NCBI GenBank assembly: GCA_002887195.1
Contig: PJAB01000113.1
Coordinates: 1 to 41,474, forward strand
Direction: 5' to 3'
DNA: 41,474 bases
Source of the DNA: Chrysochromulina parva
Taxonomy: Eukaryota; Haptophyta; Prymnesiales; Chrysochromulinaceae
The stretch's first letter is position 1; every line of letters starts with the position of its first letter. The translations under genes were made by a program, and so were the position numbers. Under the pieces are notes generated by a model, which saw only the letters and a program-made list of their open reading frames with translations, was not told the DNA's origin and did not search any database. Shown here piece after piece: positions 1 through 9,600 of the stretch.

Positions 1-432
1 AAGTTTGGTCGACTTCAGTCGATCATCGAGTGCAACGACCGTTTCAGCGCCGTGCCGCCGCCTTTCAATCTGCCGATCACTCTCTATGCGTTCTTGACGT
101 TCATGTATCGCAAGGCGACCGCCGGCACCGGCGAAACGTCCAAGAAGGCACTGGATGAAGATCAGATTGCCGAGATTAAGGTGGCAAACCAGAAATTGGA
201 TAAGGTTGCCAAGAGGCTGCTCTACTCGCTGAAGCGCGCCGAAGAGGATGCCACGAATATGGAAGAGGTTGGGGGTGACGTGAAGACGATCATAGCTAAA
301 CAAGAGACGATGGAAATTCATCTCCATAAGAGAATGGACAAGGTCGAAGGCATGATGAGCAAGACCGAAGACGTTCTGACCTCTGTCGCTGAGATGGTGA
401 AGGGACTGCAAACGGCCCGGACAGCACGTTGA
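1..432 (+). CDS. TRPM-like cation channel, C-terminal end (partial, 3' exon)
   Basis: The frame is open from base 1, so the gene enters from the left; about 143 residues precede the TGA at 430-432. The first residues read KFGRLQSIIE, then a VPPPFNLPITLY segment. This matches the stretch after the TRP helix of TRPM channels (WKFQR...IIEY...RP..PPPF), which leads from the last transmembrane helix to the cytosolic tail. Residues about 45-138 are charged and heptad-like, consistent with the assembly coiled coil of TRPM tails. By family knowledge the product would be a tetrameric Ca2+-permeable or non-selective cation channel in plasma or internal membrane. The pore and melastatin domains lie outside the window, so the subfamily is inferred from a short motif. 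A different TRP or polycystin-type channel is possible. Confidence 0.55.
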   Translation, partial: KFGRLQSIIECNDRFSAVPPPFNLPITLYAFLTFMYRKATAGTGETSKKALDEDQIAEIKVANQKLDKVAKRLLYSLKRAEEDATNMEEVGGDVKTIIAKQETMEIHLHKRMDKVEGMMSKTEDVLTSVAEMVKGLQTARTAR

Positions 433-1349
433 CTCTCGTCGTCCGTGTCGGCTGCGGAAGTCCCGTCTGCTGTGCATTCGGTCCCGTGAGATCCCACGGG
501 ATGCTAGTTGGGCACGGGCTTGCCCCATTGCGTGCATTCGGTCTTGGTGCTGCGTCTGGGTGTGGACTTGTTCGGATCGATGCAGCAAGATGCAGAAATC
601 GCCGAGTAGGAGGCCGAGTCGGAGGCGTGAGCCTGTGTGAGTGCGGCATGTACACCGAGTTGGACATGAGTTGGGATGGCTGTGCTGCGTCGGAACATTG
701 CGGCCCCTTGGACGCTATGCTAAACCACGTGAGTGCCCTGTGAGGCGCGTGCGGGGGGATGCCTGAAACTACCATGCAAGGTGCACGCTATTGGAAGTAG
801 AACAGAATGAGCAACGGGGCATATGGAACGCCAGCCGAGACCAGAACGCAGAAGTGGGCGCCTATACCAGAAGCTAGCGACGCGAGGGACGAGGGGTTCT
901 GCGAGGAAGGGTACATGCTCGAGGGTCCTTGTTGGGTCAGCTTCAGGGTAAGGCAAGCCGCCATGTGAGTCACTCGGCGCTCTACGCGATGACGATCGTG
1001 GGACCAACTACAAGGAGTCGGAACAGCAAATGAGCGAAGCTGCAGTCTGGAGTGCGGATGTGCGTGCGTTCGGCTCGACGCCGACAACGGGCGCTGAGGC
1101 CGGAGCCGCTCCCGTGGAGCCGCGCCGAGACCGCGATAACGGTGAGCGAAAATCTGCGTGGTGAGTGCGAATGCGATATCTGTTAACGGAGCACATTGAA
1201 GGGTGTGGAAACCCAGTCGCTACAATCGAAAGTAATGTATGTTAAAGATAACACGGCAAGACGTCTAAGATCTAAGAATACGCTGATGTACATACGTAGT
1301 CAAATCATTACAGCTGTATTCCCCACGTGTCGAATACAGGTTACAGCTG
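433..1349. other. Intergenic region, convergent 3' ends
   Basis: This stretch lies between the channel stop codon and the stop codon of the coiled-coil gene on the other strand. It should hold the 3' UTRs of both. The short reading frames here are low-complexity, have no recognisable domain and overlap on both strands. The right part (about 1190-1350) is clearly more AT-rich than its surroundings. I see no RNA gene. Confidence 0.6.
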
Positions 1350-3470
1350 TTAATAAGGCGAAGCTGTGGCGTGTGGGACTGTGCTGGTCGGCCGGGACAC
1401 TGGCAAGGTATCTTTCAGGCTTTCGGGCGAATTCTTGGTAGTAGAGTGCTGCAGTTGGCTTTGCTCGGTGACGAAAAATGGACTCGAACCCATGGGCGAC
1501 CATGTCGGACGTGCCGGCGGCGCTTGGTGGCGTGGTCTTGATGGCGACTTTGGCTGATTGTGTGGAGGTGACGTGGGCGGCTCTGGCTGGTGGCCGTGCA
1601 GTCGCTGGCCATCGTGGGCCGGAGACTGCTTGAACAGGGGTGGCGGTTTACGGCTTGGATTGGGGATTGGATTAGGGCGAGGCGCATACGTCGGCACAGG
1701 GCGCTCCCACTCGTCCTGATGAAACTCCGTGCCTGGCCTTTGATAGTCGTGGGTAGTGCCGCGCCACGAAACGGCAGCTGGCTGGGGGTGGCCGTTGAAC
1801 GCGGCAGGCAGCTTGAGCGCCTCCTCTAAGATCAGCAGCCGCGCCTTGCCGAGCAGGGCAGTCTCGGGCAGCGGAGTGAAGCCGACTTGTTTGCGACGGA
1901 GAGGCTCGAGGGACCCTTCCGCGAGGACCTCGCGGAACAACGATTGGAGCCGCGCCATCTCGTGGCGGAGCGCCATGGACTCGCGCCCCTTCTCCTCCAG
2001 CAGCCTCCGGAGCTCGTCGATTGGCCTCTGGAGCTCCTCGCACTGCTTCCGATGCTCCTCTTCTTGTCGGGCCTTCTCATCTTCAGCCCTCAAGAGCTTA
2101 TCGGCGAGAAACGTGGTGTACTCATTGAACTCCTGCAGCGCTTGCTCCGCCTCCTTCAAAGCCTGCTGGCGCACCTGCTCAGTCTCCTTTCGCGCCTGCT
2201 CAGTCTCCTTTCGCGCCTGCTCAGTCTCCTTTCGCGCGCTCGCAAGTGAGAATTGTAAAGCCTCTGTCGCCTCTCGCATTGCAAGGCGATGCTCTTCCGC
2301 CTTCGCCTCCAGACGCCTCTCGCACTGCTTCCGAAGCTCCCCTACAAGGCGTGACTCGAGGGCAGCCAACTCCATCAGACGAGACGTTCGCGCTCGGATG
2401 CGCAGCTCGTGCATCTCGCGCGTGAGCTCCACGCGCTGCGCTTCCATCTGAGCCTCCAGCGCCTCGACCTCCTCCCTCCACTTCGCCGCGATGATCGACA
2501 CCTGAAATTCGAGATCTCGCGTCTGCCACGTGAAACATTTGATCACGGTCTCCAACTCGAGCTGGGCACCTTTCATGAACCCCTCTAAAAGGAGCTTTAT
2601 CGCATTGAGCTCGGCGAGCAGCGCCTGCCGCTCCGCCTCGCTCTTCGCTTCATTTGCATGCAATTTCTCGATGGCCTCGCGAAGGTCTCTGCTCAAGCTC
2701 TCAGACACCTTCTGCAACCGAACGTTCTCGTCCTCGAGCAGCTGACATCGCTGCTTCCACGGGTCGCAATAGCGCTTGCGCATCGCAATAAACTGGCCCA
2801 TCTCACCCTCGAGACGCGCCTGCGCCTCCGTGATGCGAACCAATGGCCGCGCCATCCGCAGAAGTAACCCGCGGCAGGCGGAGCGAGCCTCGGCATCATG
2901 ACGAAAGAACCACTCCGCCTTCACGAATGTGTCATCGTTCATAGCCGCCGCCTGGTCTCTCGCGTCTGCCATTGCAAGCTGCGCTGCGTGCACGCGCCTT
3001 CCTTTCTCGATGAGCTCCGTAGGCGACTTGATCAGCTCTCCCGGCACGCTTGGGTCGTCTGCATTCTCGAACAGCAGCGCGGCAGCCAAGTCGGACAGTT
3101 CGAAGTGGACCTTTGGCTCAGTGTGAAGCTCCTCCAGGCTGTAAGTAGGGTCCACCAGGCTATTGCGCGCATAGTCGTTTGAGCGCTGGATGGCTGCTGC
3201 ATAGTCGCCATCGGGTGATGGCTTTGGAGGCGCAACAACAATGCCTGCGTGTGCAAAGCGTTGAAGCATCGAATTCCACTGCGGCTTGCGGTGCGGGCTG
3301 GGAGTGGTCGCTCCCGGTCCCTTGAGTGGGCTTGGCTGGACCCGTGGCACACTGCCTGGACGGATTGCGAAGGCGTCTATCATGGGTGTGCCGCCGGTTC
3401 CGATCGACTGGAGCGACCCCGCGCGTCCCTCGAGAGGGTGAACGAAATGCAGATTTCCACAAACTTCCAA
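1350..3470 (-). CDS. Long coiled-coil protein of unknown function
   Basis: A 706-codon frame with no intron needed. Residues about 1-130 are polar and Pro-rich. Residues about 130-560 form a long, highly charged Glu/Arg/Gln/Leu coiled coil with heptad pattern (for example LLEDENVRLQKVSESLSRDL). Residues about 570-706 are a Pro/Ser-rich tail. A perfect 7-residue unit, RKETEQA, is repeated three times. No enzymatic motif, signal peptide or membrane span is visible. A structural or cytoskeletal role (flagellar, basal body or centrosomal linker) is only inferred from the architecture. The start is uncertain: Met1 is at 3470 and Met30 at 3383. It is divergently arranged with the purple acid phosphatase gene about 485 bp away. 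Confidence 0.75.
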   Translation of the reverse strand: MEVCGNLHFVHPLEGRAGSLQSIGTGGTPMIDAFAIRPGSVPRVQPSPLKGPGATTPSPHRKPQWNSMLQRFAHAGIVVAPPKPSPDGDYAAAIQRSNDYARNSLVDPTYSLEELHTEPKVHFELSDLAAALLFENADDPSVPGELIKSPTELIEKGRRVHAAQLAMADARDQAAAMNDDTFVKAEWFFRHDAEARSACRGLLLRMARPLVRITEAQARLEGEMGQFIAMRKRYCDPWKQRCQLLEDENVRLQKVSESLSRDLREAIEKLHANEAKSEAERQALLAELNAIKLLLEGFMKGAQLELETVIKCFTWQTRDLEFQVSIIAAKWREEVEALEAQMEAQRVELTREMHELRIRARTSRLMELAALESRLVGELRKQCERRLEAKAEEHRLAMREATEALQFSLASARKETEQARKETEQARKETEQVRQQALKEAEQALQEFNEYTTFLADKLLRAEDEKARQEEEHRKQCEELQRPIDELRRLLEEKGRESMALRHEMARLQSLFREVLAEGSLEPLRRKQVGFTPLPETALLGKARLLILEEALKLPAAFNGHPQPAAVSWRGTTHDYQRPGTEFHQDEWERPVPTYAPRPNPIPNPSRKPPPLFKQSPAHDGQRLHGHQPEPPTSPPHNQPKSPSRPRHQAPPARPTWSPMGSSPFFVTEQSQLQHSTTKNSPESLKDTLPVSRPTSTVPHATASPY
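2174..2238 (-). repeat. 21-bp tandem repeat inside the coiled-coil CDS
   Basis: Three tandem 21-bp units starting near 2174, 2195 and 2216 encode the RKETEQA heptad three times. The unit length is exactly three heptads' worth of one coiled-coil turn (7 codons), so copy-number change would keep both frame and heptad phase. Confidence 0.85.
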
Positions 3471-3598
3471 ATATGTGTGACACGCAACTTTGGAAGATAC
3501 GGAACAGTACCGTATATTCGCGTTGCAGACCTTCGACGCGAGTCCGCACTACGAGGACAACGCGGGAGTCAAGGGGGAGACAACCGTCGCGGGCCACC

Positions 3599-3636
3599 GC
3601 AGACGCCCGCAGACGCCCGCAGACGCCCGCAGACGG
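3599..3636. repeat. 10-bp tandem repeat (gcagacgccc)
   Basis: Unit gcagacgccc occurs three times in direct succession plus a partial fourth copy, in the upstream region of the coiled-coil gene. Confidence 0.9.
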
Positions 3637-3836
3637 CTCTGAACTCTAAATCTGAACTAAAACACCGCGACTACCCGAATACCCCGACAGCCCCAAGGGC
3701 AACCGTTTTAGCGCGCGCGATTGCTTTTTTCAGACACACCCGTATGAGCTCTTATAAGCTCCAGGATTATAATTATTAACCAACATGAAATGATGACAAC
3801 TGGAACGGGTTTTGTTGGACGGGTGTGTGAACTGGT

Positions 3837-3857
3837 GTGTGAACGTTAACACGACAG
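3837..3857. promoter_or_regulatory. Shared 21-bp near-palindrome, copy 1
   Basis: The 16-base core GTGTGAACGTTAACAC is a near-perfect palindrome centred on AACGTT and is followed by GACAG. The identical 21 bases occur at 24166-24186, also between divergent genes. The similarity continues weakly downstream (cgcgaca). A transcription-factor site is an inference. Confidence 0.45.
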
Positions 3858-3955
3858 TCGCGACAACTGTGTGCCGTGGCTGTCGGCAACCTGTTACTGC
3901 CCGCTCAGAATGTGTGTGTGCATCGATCGTGCCAGGATCGTGAGGCATTTCTTTC

Positions 3956-6115
3956 ATGACAACCTCAACCTATCATCGACCGTCGTCATCGCTCACGCTC
4001 CATCACGACACGTGGTCAGCGGCCGTCAACGAGTCAGAACAGGTGCATCTGCAGCTCGGAGGACCGGGTGAGATGACCGTGGTATTCGCTTCGGCGACGG
4101 CCTCAACGCCCTCCGAAGTCTCATGGGAATGCCTGAACTGCGCGGTGCCCACCTCTGGTAATGTGACTGGCAAGGCGCACGCTTACAGCACGCTGATGTA
4201 CTTCACGAAGTACCTAACCGCTCCGGCTCTCGGCGCGCCATACGCTACCGATGCTCAGATCGTGGCCTTGCAGAACACATCCAGCTGGGCATTTGACCCA
4301 TTCTACGCATCAGAACAGGGCGACAGCTATTCCGACAGTGCTAAGCCCCAGTACGGGCTCGGCGCGTATAGCAACCCACAGGAAGTGTACACGAGCCCCG
4401 TGCTGCACACCGTCCGCTTGCAGAACCTGACCGGAGGTACCACTTATGCATACCGCGTAGCGGGCTCCGAGCGGCTGTTCAACTTTTCGATGCCCGTCAA
4501 CGGGTTCAACTTTTCGTCGCCGTACCCGTTCGTGCTCGCGCTGACTGCCGATCTCGGCCAGACTGCGGCCTCAAAGGCCAACGTGCTTAACCTGCTGCAA
4601 ATTGCCACCTCGGAGGGACCTGGGCGCGGCGTAGCTCTCTTGTCCGGCGACCTGTCGTACGCTGACGGATACGGCCCCCGCTGGGACAGCTACGCGCGCA
4701 TGATGGAGCCCCTCGCGAGCGCCGTGCCGGTCATGGTGACGGGTGGCAACCATGAATTTGGCGATGGCGAGGCGTGGACGGCATGTGCGCGTCGTGCGGC
4801 TCTCGAATCCTTTCTGTCACCTCAACCTCAGGCCCTTGGCCCACGCAAACGCATGTCTGCTGTGCTTGCCTGTTGTGCTTTGCCTGCTCACCCCCCGTCT
4901 TCCTGCCCCGGTCGTGCGGCGCGTGCACAGACAATGCGCGCTATCCAATGCCCTCGGAGAGCAGCGGCTCAGTGTCCAACTTGTGGTGGAGTCGCGACAT
5001 TGGGCCTGTGCACATCATCGCTCTGTGCTCGTACGCCGCCACGGCTGCTGGCTCGCTGCAGTATGAGTGGCTCGCGTCCGACCTTGCTGCGGTCGACCGC
5101 CAGTCGACGCCGTGGCTGCTCGTCATGATGCACGCGCCCTGGTACAACTCGAACAGCGGCCACATCGCCGAAGCCGAGCTCATGCGACGCGACATGGAGC
5201 CGCTCCTGTTTCAGTACGGCGTTGATGTGGTCCTCTCCGGGCATGTACACGCCTATGAGCGTGTTGCGCCCGTGCTCAACGGCTGCCTCAACAGCTGCGG
5301 GCCCGTCTATCTCAACCTCGGCGACGGTGGCAACTGTGCGCTGCACCTTGGCCACGCGGCCCACTGCACCTTGGCTACGCGGCCCACTGCGCGCGCGATG
5401 GAGCCCCAACGCTTGCGACTACGCATTTGTGTGCCCTCTCCCTCGCTTGACGGCGCGCGCGCTGCCGTGCCGTTGTGCAGACGAGGGAACGTACATCCCA
5501 TGGCGTGAGCCGCAGCCGCCCTGGTCCGAGTTCCGTGAGTCATCCTTTGGAGTGGGAGGGCTTCGAATCCTGAACGAGAGCCATGCCCAGTACTCGTGGC
5601 AGCGCTCGTCGTGTGAAGGCTCCGAGGATCCGACGCACATCAACTTCAATCAGTCGTGTGAGAGCATTTTGTGGAATCAGTACGGCAGACCGGTCGACAA
5701 CTCGCAGTTCGCGAACGTGACATCGGACGAGACCTGGATCGTTCGCCCGCGGCCCCTTCCCAATCCGGGCCTCTGCCCACTCCCCGGCGATCTCTCTCCG
5801 CAGACGGCCTGCTCGGTCGTTTTGCTCCCATTGCCGCCCTCGCCGCCGGAGCCGCCCTCGCCTCCCCCGCAGCCTCCCCCCCCTCAGCCCCCCCCCTCAC
5901 TGCCAGCCCAGTTCGGACTCGGCGTCGTTGTCGGCACGGCAGTGGCCGGTACAGTCTGCGGCGGCGCTCTGGTGGCCCTGGCATTGCTCATCATCATCCC
6001 CTGGTCCCGTCGCAAGCTCCCTGCTCGTCCCCTGATTGAGCCTCTCAATCCGTTGTCTTCGAGCACCGTGACGCTTGTAACGGGAGGGAACGCGGAGCAC
6101 ACGCACGCGGCGTGA
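3956..6115 (+). CDS. Purple acid phosphatase (metallophosphoesterase) with proline stalk and C-terminal membrane anchor
   Basis: Exons 3956-4784, 4931-5335 and 5481-6115 (TGA) join to 622 codons. The first junction creates AWTAYNARYPMP and the second GDGGNYEGTYIPW, both expected in this family. An N-terminal Fn3-like domain comes first (SEQVHLQLG, residues about 25-170). All five dinuclear-metal motifs follow: D199 (ADLG), D232 and Y235 (GDLSY), N265-H266 (GNHE), H344 (MHAPWY) and H381/H383 (GHVHAYER). The enzyme should hydrolyse phosphomonoesters with an Fe/metal centre. After residue about 500 comes a PPSPPPEPP-type proline stalk, then a hydrophobic helix (about residues 559-582) and a short RRK-containing tail, so the catalytic part should face outside or a lumen. 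No signal peptide is visible at this start; an upstream exon may be missing. Scavenging of organic phosphate is the likely role. Confidence 0.88.
4785..4930 (+). other. Intron 1 of the purple acid phosphatase gene (GT-AG, 146 nt)
   Basis: It starts gtgcgcgtcg and ends cgtgcacag. Removal joins a split Tyr codon (T + AC) in the conserved AYxxRYPMP segment. The 10-mer gtcgtgcggc occurs near both ends (4791-4800 and 4911-4920). Confidence 0.85.
5336..5480 (+). other. Intron 2 of the purple acid phosphatase gene (GT-AG, 145 nt)
   Basis: It starts gtgcgctgca and ends cgttgtgcag. As in intron 1, it splits a TAC codon after the first base and is of near-identical length. It contains a short duplication around ctgcaccttgg...cgcggccca. 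Confidence 0.85.
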
Positions 6116-6662
6116 TCGGCATCGGGAGGGAACGCATGCGTGCTTCGGAAGGATCGGAAAGGACGGGGAGGGAAGGCATGCATGCGAGAGCACAGGTGCC
6201 AAATGGGGAGGAAAGGCATACAAAGCGAGAGCACAGGTGCCAAGCTGACAACAGGCACTAGTACTGCTGGCATTGATTGTGGGGCCAAGTAACTCAGGAA
6301 TCCGTGTGGCTGGGTGCCAACCAACTATGGAAAACAGGCACCGGCGCGGCGAGGAAGCCAAGGCAGGCGCGCGCGCGACGAGGGGGCCTCCTCGTTGAAA
6401 CGGCATGCATTTTTTTCCACGGAAAAGGCCTGGTCGTCGCACGACCGGCCTCGTGTTTCCTCACAGTGTGTCCACAGATACGGAGAGGGACGAAATTGGC
6501 AGCTCTGTGTGAAACGGCTGTGAGCCGGAGCGTGCTCCCGCACCAACTCACAGTTGAAAAGGTCGGCTGCCTGCGAAATTGGTAGCTTTGTTCGTCTACC
6601 ATGGTAGGAGGGCACGACCTTCCTATTGGCCTGGTCGTCCGAGGAAGACCAGCTGAGCAGCC
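6116..6662. other. Intergenic region between the acid phosphatase and the ARM-repeat gene
   Basis: A tandem arrangement: the 3' UTR of the phosphatase and the presumed promoter of the ARM gene share about 547 bp. The left part has repeated gggagggaa(c/g)gcatg-type words (about 6080-6220) and a repeated agcacaggtgcc word near 6189 and 6230. No recognisable gene or RNA. Confidence 0.6.
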
Positions 6663-9600
6663 ATGGTGGTGCATGGAAATGCCGAGATCCCCAAACTCGT
6701 CGCGCAGATGGCGTCAGGCACCATGGCCGAAAAGGAGAAGGCCTCGGGCTATCTCAACCGGATCCTTCAGGCGCACCCGGATCAACGGGCCAAGAATGCA
6801 GACGCGATGATCAAGGAGGGCGTGATCGCACCGGCACTGGCGCTGCTCAAGGAGGGCAATGCACCTGGCCAAACGGCGGCCTCGGGCATCATCTACTGCA
6901 TCGCCGAGGGAAATCGCGAAATCCAGGTGCAGGTCGTCCAGGCGAATTGCATCGAGCCGCTGGTGAGCATCCTGAAATCGGGCAGCCCGGGCGCGCAGGA
7001 ACACGCGGCCGGAGCGGTGGCGAGTATCTCGGAGGACATATCGACGCAGAGGCCGCTTATGAAGGCAGGCGCCATCCCACCACTCGTGCAGCTGCTCCGC
7101 TTTGGCTCAGCCAGCGCGCAGGTGCACGCGTCGAACGCGGTCGCGCACCTGTCGGCGGGCAACTTGCAGGGGCAGAACCAGATCGCTGCGGCCGGCGCGA
7201 TCCCGTTGCTGCTCAAGCTGCTCGAGAGCGGCAAGGCGCAGATGGCGGCTGCATTCGCGATTGGGCGTCTGGCCGCGGGTCACGCGCTCAACCAGTTGGC
7301 CATCGCCGAGGCAGGTGGAGTCGCACCGCTGCTGTCGCTGCTGAACGTGACGAGCGTGGAGACGAACGTGGAGGCGGCGAACGCGCTGCTCGAGCTCGCG
7401 CGCGACAACCAGCTCACTCAGACCGCGATCGCCAAGGCAGGCGGCATCGGTCCCTTGCTCGCGATGCTTCCAAGTCGTTCCGCGATGGCGCAGAGTCGTG
7501 CGGCCGGTGCGCTCGCGCAGCTGGCACGCTTCAATCGGGAGAATCAGGACTCGGCCGCGCGACAGGGGGGGCTGCCGCTCCTCGTCGGTCTTCTGCCCGG
7601 CACGAGCGGCGCGGAAGTACAGGTGAGTGATGCAGCTAATGGCTTCTTAGTGCCTGACTGATTGCGACTGATTGATACTGATTGAGGCTGATTGCACGAC
7701 CTCGGTGGTGCAGGCGATGTCCGCTCTCGCCATCGCCGAGATCTGCCGAAACAACAAGGGCAACCAGGATCTGCTGTACGACTTAGGTTGGCTCCCACCA
7801 CCCACGCACCCCGAACCCGAACCCGTACCCGTACCCTAACATGACCTGCTGTCTGACGCACCCGGAGCCCGAGCCCTAACGATCCCGTACCCGTGCCCTT
7901 ACCGTACCTGCTGTCTGACCATAGGCGGCATCCCACCACTGACGGTGCTACTCAAGCACAAGGAGAGCGCGGAGGTGCGCGCGGAGGCGGCGGGGGCCGT
8001 GTATTGTCTGGCCGATGGGCACGAGAACAACAAGACTTCCATCGCCTCCGCGGGCGGCATCAAGCCGCTCATCACGTTGCTTGGCAGCGGCACGGCGCGC
8101 GCGCAGGAGCACGCTGCCAACGCTCTCGCGAGCCTCTCGTTCGGCAACGTTGAGAATCAGGTGATCTGATGACCGCTGATGGGCGCTGATGGCCTCTGAT
8201 GGCCTTTGATGGCCTCTGATGGCCTCTGATGGCTTCCTCTGATGGCCTCTGATGGCCTCCTCTGATGGTCTCTGATGGCCTCCTCTGATGGCCTCTCACG
8301 GCCTCTCATGGCCTCTGATGGCCTCTGAGTGCGTCATGATTGCCTGTGCTCGGCCAGATGGTGATCGTGGCGCCGCTGCTCGAGATGCTCAAGCTGGGAA
8401 ACGCCGATGCGAGGACGCGTGCCACGACGGCGCTCTGGCGGATGGTGCACGAGAACCCGGAGCAGCAGCGCGAGATTGCAGCTGCGGGCTTCGTCAATCC
8501 GGCTGACCTCGTCCACCTGCTGCGTGAAGGCGTACCGGCGGCCAAAGAGTTTGCGCTCTGGTCCATCTCCCTCGCGACGGATGAGACCAACCAGAGAACG
8601 ATTATGGAGGAGGGAGGGATCCGACCGCTCGTGGCGGCACTGATGGCGCCCGCTGTGGAGCAGCGCGAGCATGCGGCCGCTGCCCTCGCACGCCTCGCGA
8701 CCGGCTGCAGCGAGACGCAGCTTGCAATTGCGCGTGAGGGTGGCGTGGCGCCGCTCATCGCGCTGCTCGACGCCGGCATGGGCTCGCAGTCGACCCAGGT
8801 CAAGGCCGCAAGGTGCCTCGCGCTGATGGCCGAGCAGAGCGAGAATAAGGACGCGATCGTGGCCGCGGCCGCCGTCTCCCAGCTGGTGAGTCCCATGGAT
8901 GGGAGATTGAGGAAGAGATTGATCGGGGAGATTGATCGGGAGATTGGTGGGGAAAAGTCTCGTCATATGGCCTCTGATGCCCACTGCTTGCGCACTCGTG
9001 GCCGCCGTCGCCGTCTCACCCGCTGGTGGCGCTCCACTCTGACGAAACTTCTGATCACTTGCCTGGATGGCCTCGCTGAGTGCGTCACTGATTGCCCCGT
9101 TCATCAGGTGGCGCTCCTCTCCGACGGTGAGACGGAAGCGAAGCAATGCGCCGCCGCGGCGCTCGCGCGGCTCGCCCACAACGACGCGCAGACGCAGCTG
9201 GCCATCGGCGAGGCGGGTGCGATTGCGCCACTGGTCAATCTGCTAAGAGGCGATCGAGGCGAGACGGCGCAGGAGGAGGCGGCGGGGGCCCTGTTTGAGC
9301 TGGGCGCACAGGCAGTCAACCGTCTTGCGATCACGGAGAGCGGCGGCATCGGGCCGCTCGTCGTGCTGCTCGGATGCAGTAACGCCAAGGCGCGAGGGCA
9401 CGCGATCGGGGCGCTCTCGCGCCTGTCGATCGAGAATGCGAACCGCGTCCTCATCATCAAGCAGCTCGTCTCGATGCTCAGCGACCAGGGCGCAGGCGCA
9501 CAGGAGCAAGCGGCCGCCGCGCTCGCCAATCTTGCGAGGGACTCCGCCGACAATCGCGTCTCGATTGTGGACGCGGGTGGGATCGCGCCGCTGCTTGCGC

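Larger units (their letters stand above)
3471..3955. promoter_or_regulatory. Divergent promoter region, coiled-coil gene (-) / acid phosphatase (+)
   Basis: This 485-bp interval separates two start codons pointing away from each other. It holds a 10-bp tandem repeat (3599-3636), an AT-richer block (about 3720-3800), and a near-palindrome at 3837-3857 that recurs exactly in the divergent promoter near 24170. No convincing TATA box can be assigned. The promoter call is inferred from position. Confidence 0.5.

Noticed and set aside
1481..1500. tRNA-like T-arm word (gactcgaaccca)
   Set aside because: It lies inside the coding region of the coiled-coil gene and no acceptor stem or anticodon arm could be folded around it.
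7786..7924. Programmed frameshift instead of splicing in the ARM gene
   Set aside because: All frame changes coincide with GT-AG or GC-AG borders that restore ARM consensus exactly, so introns explain them better.
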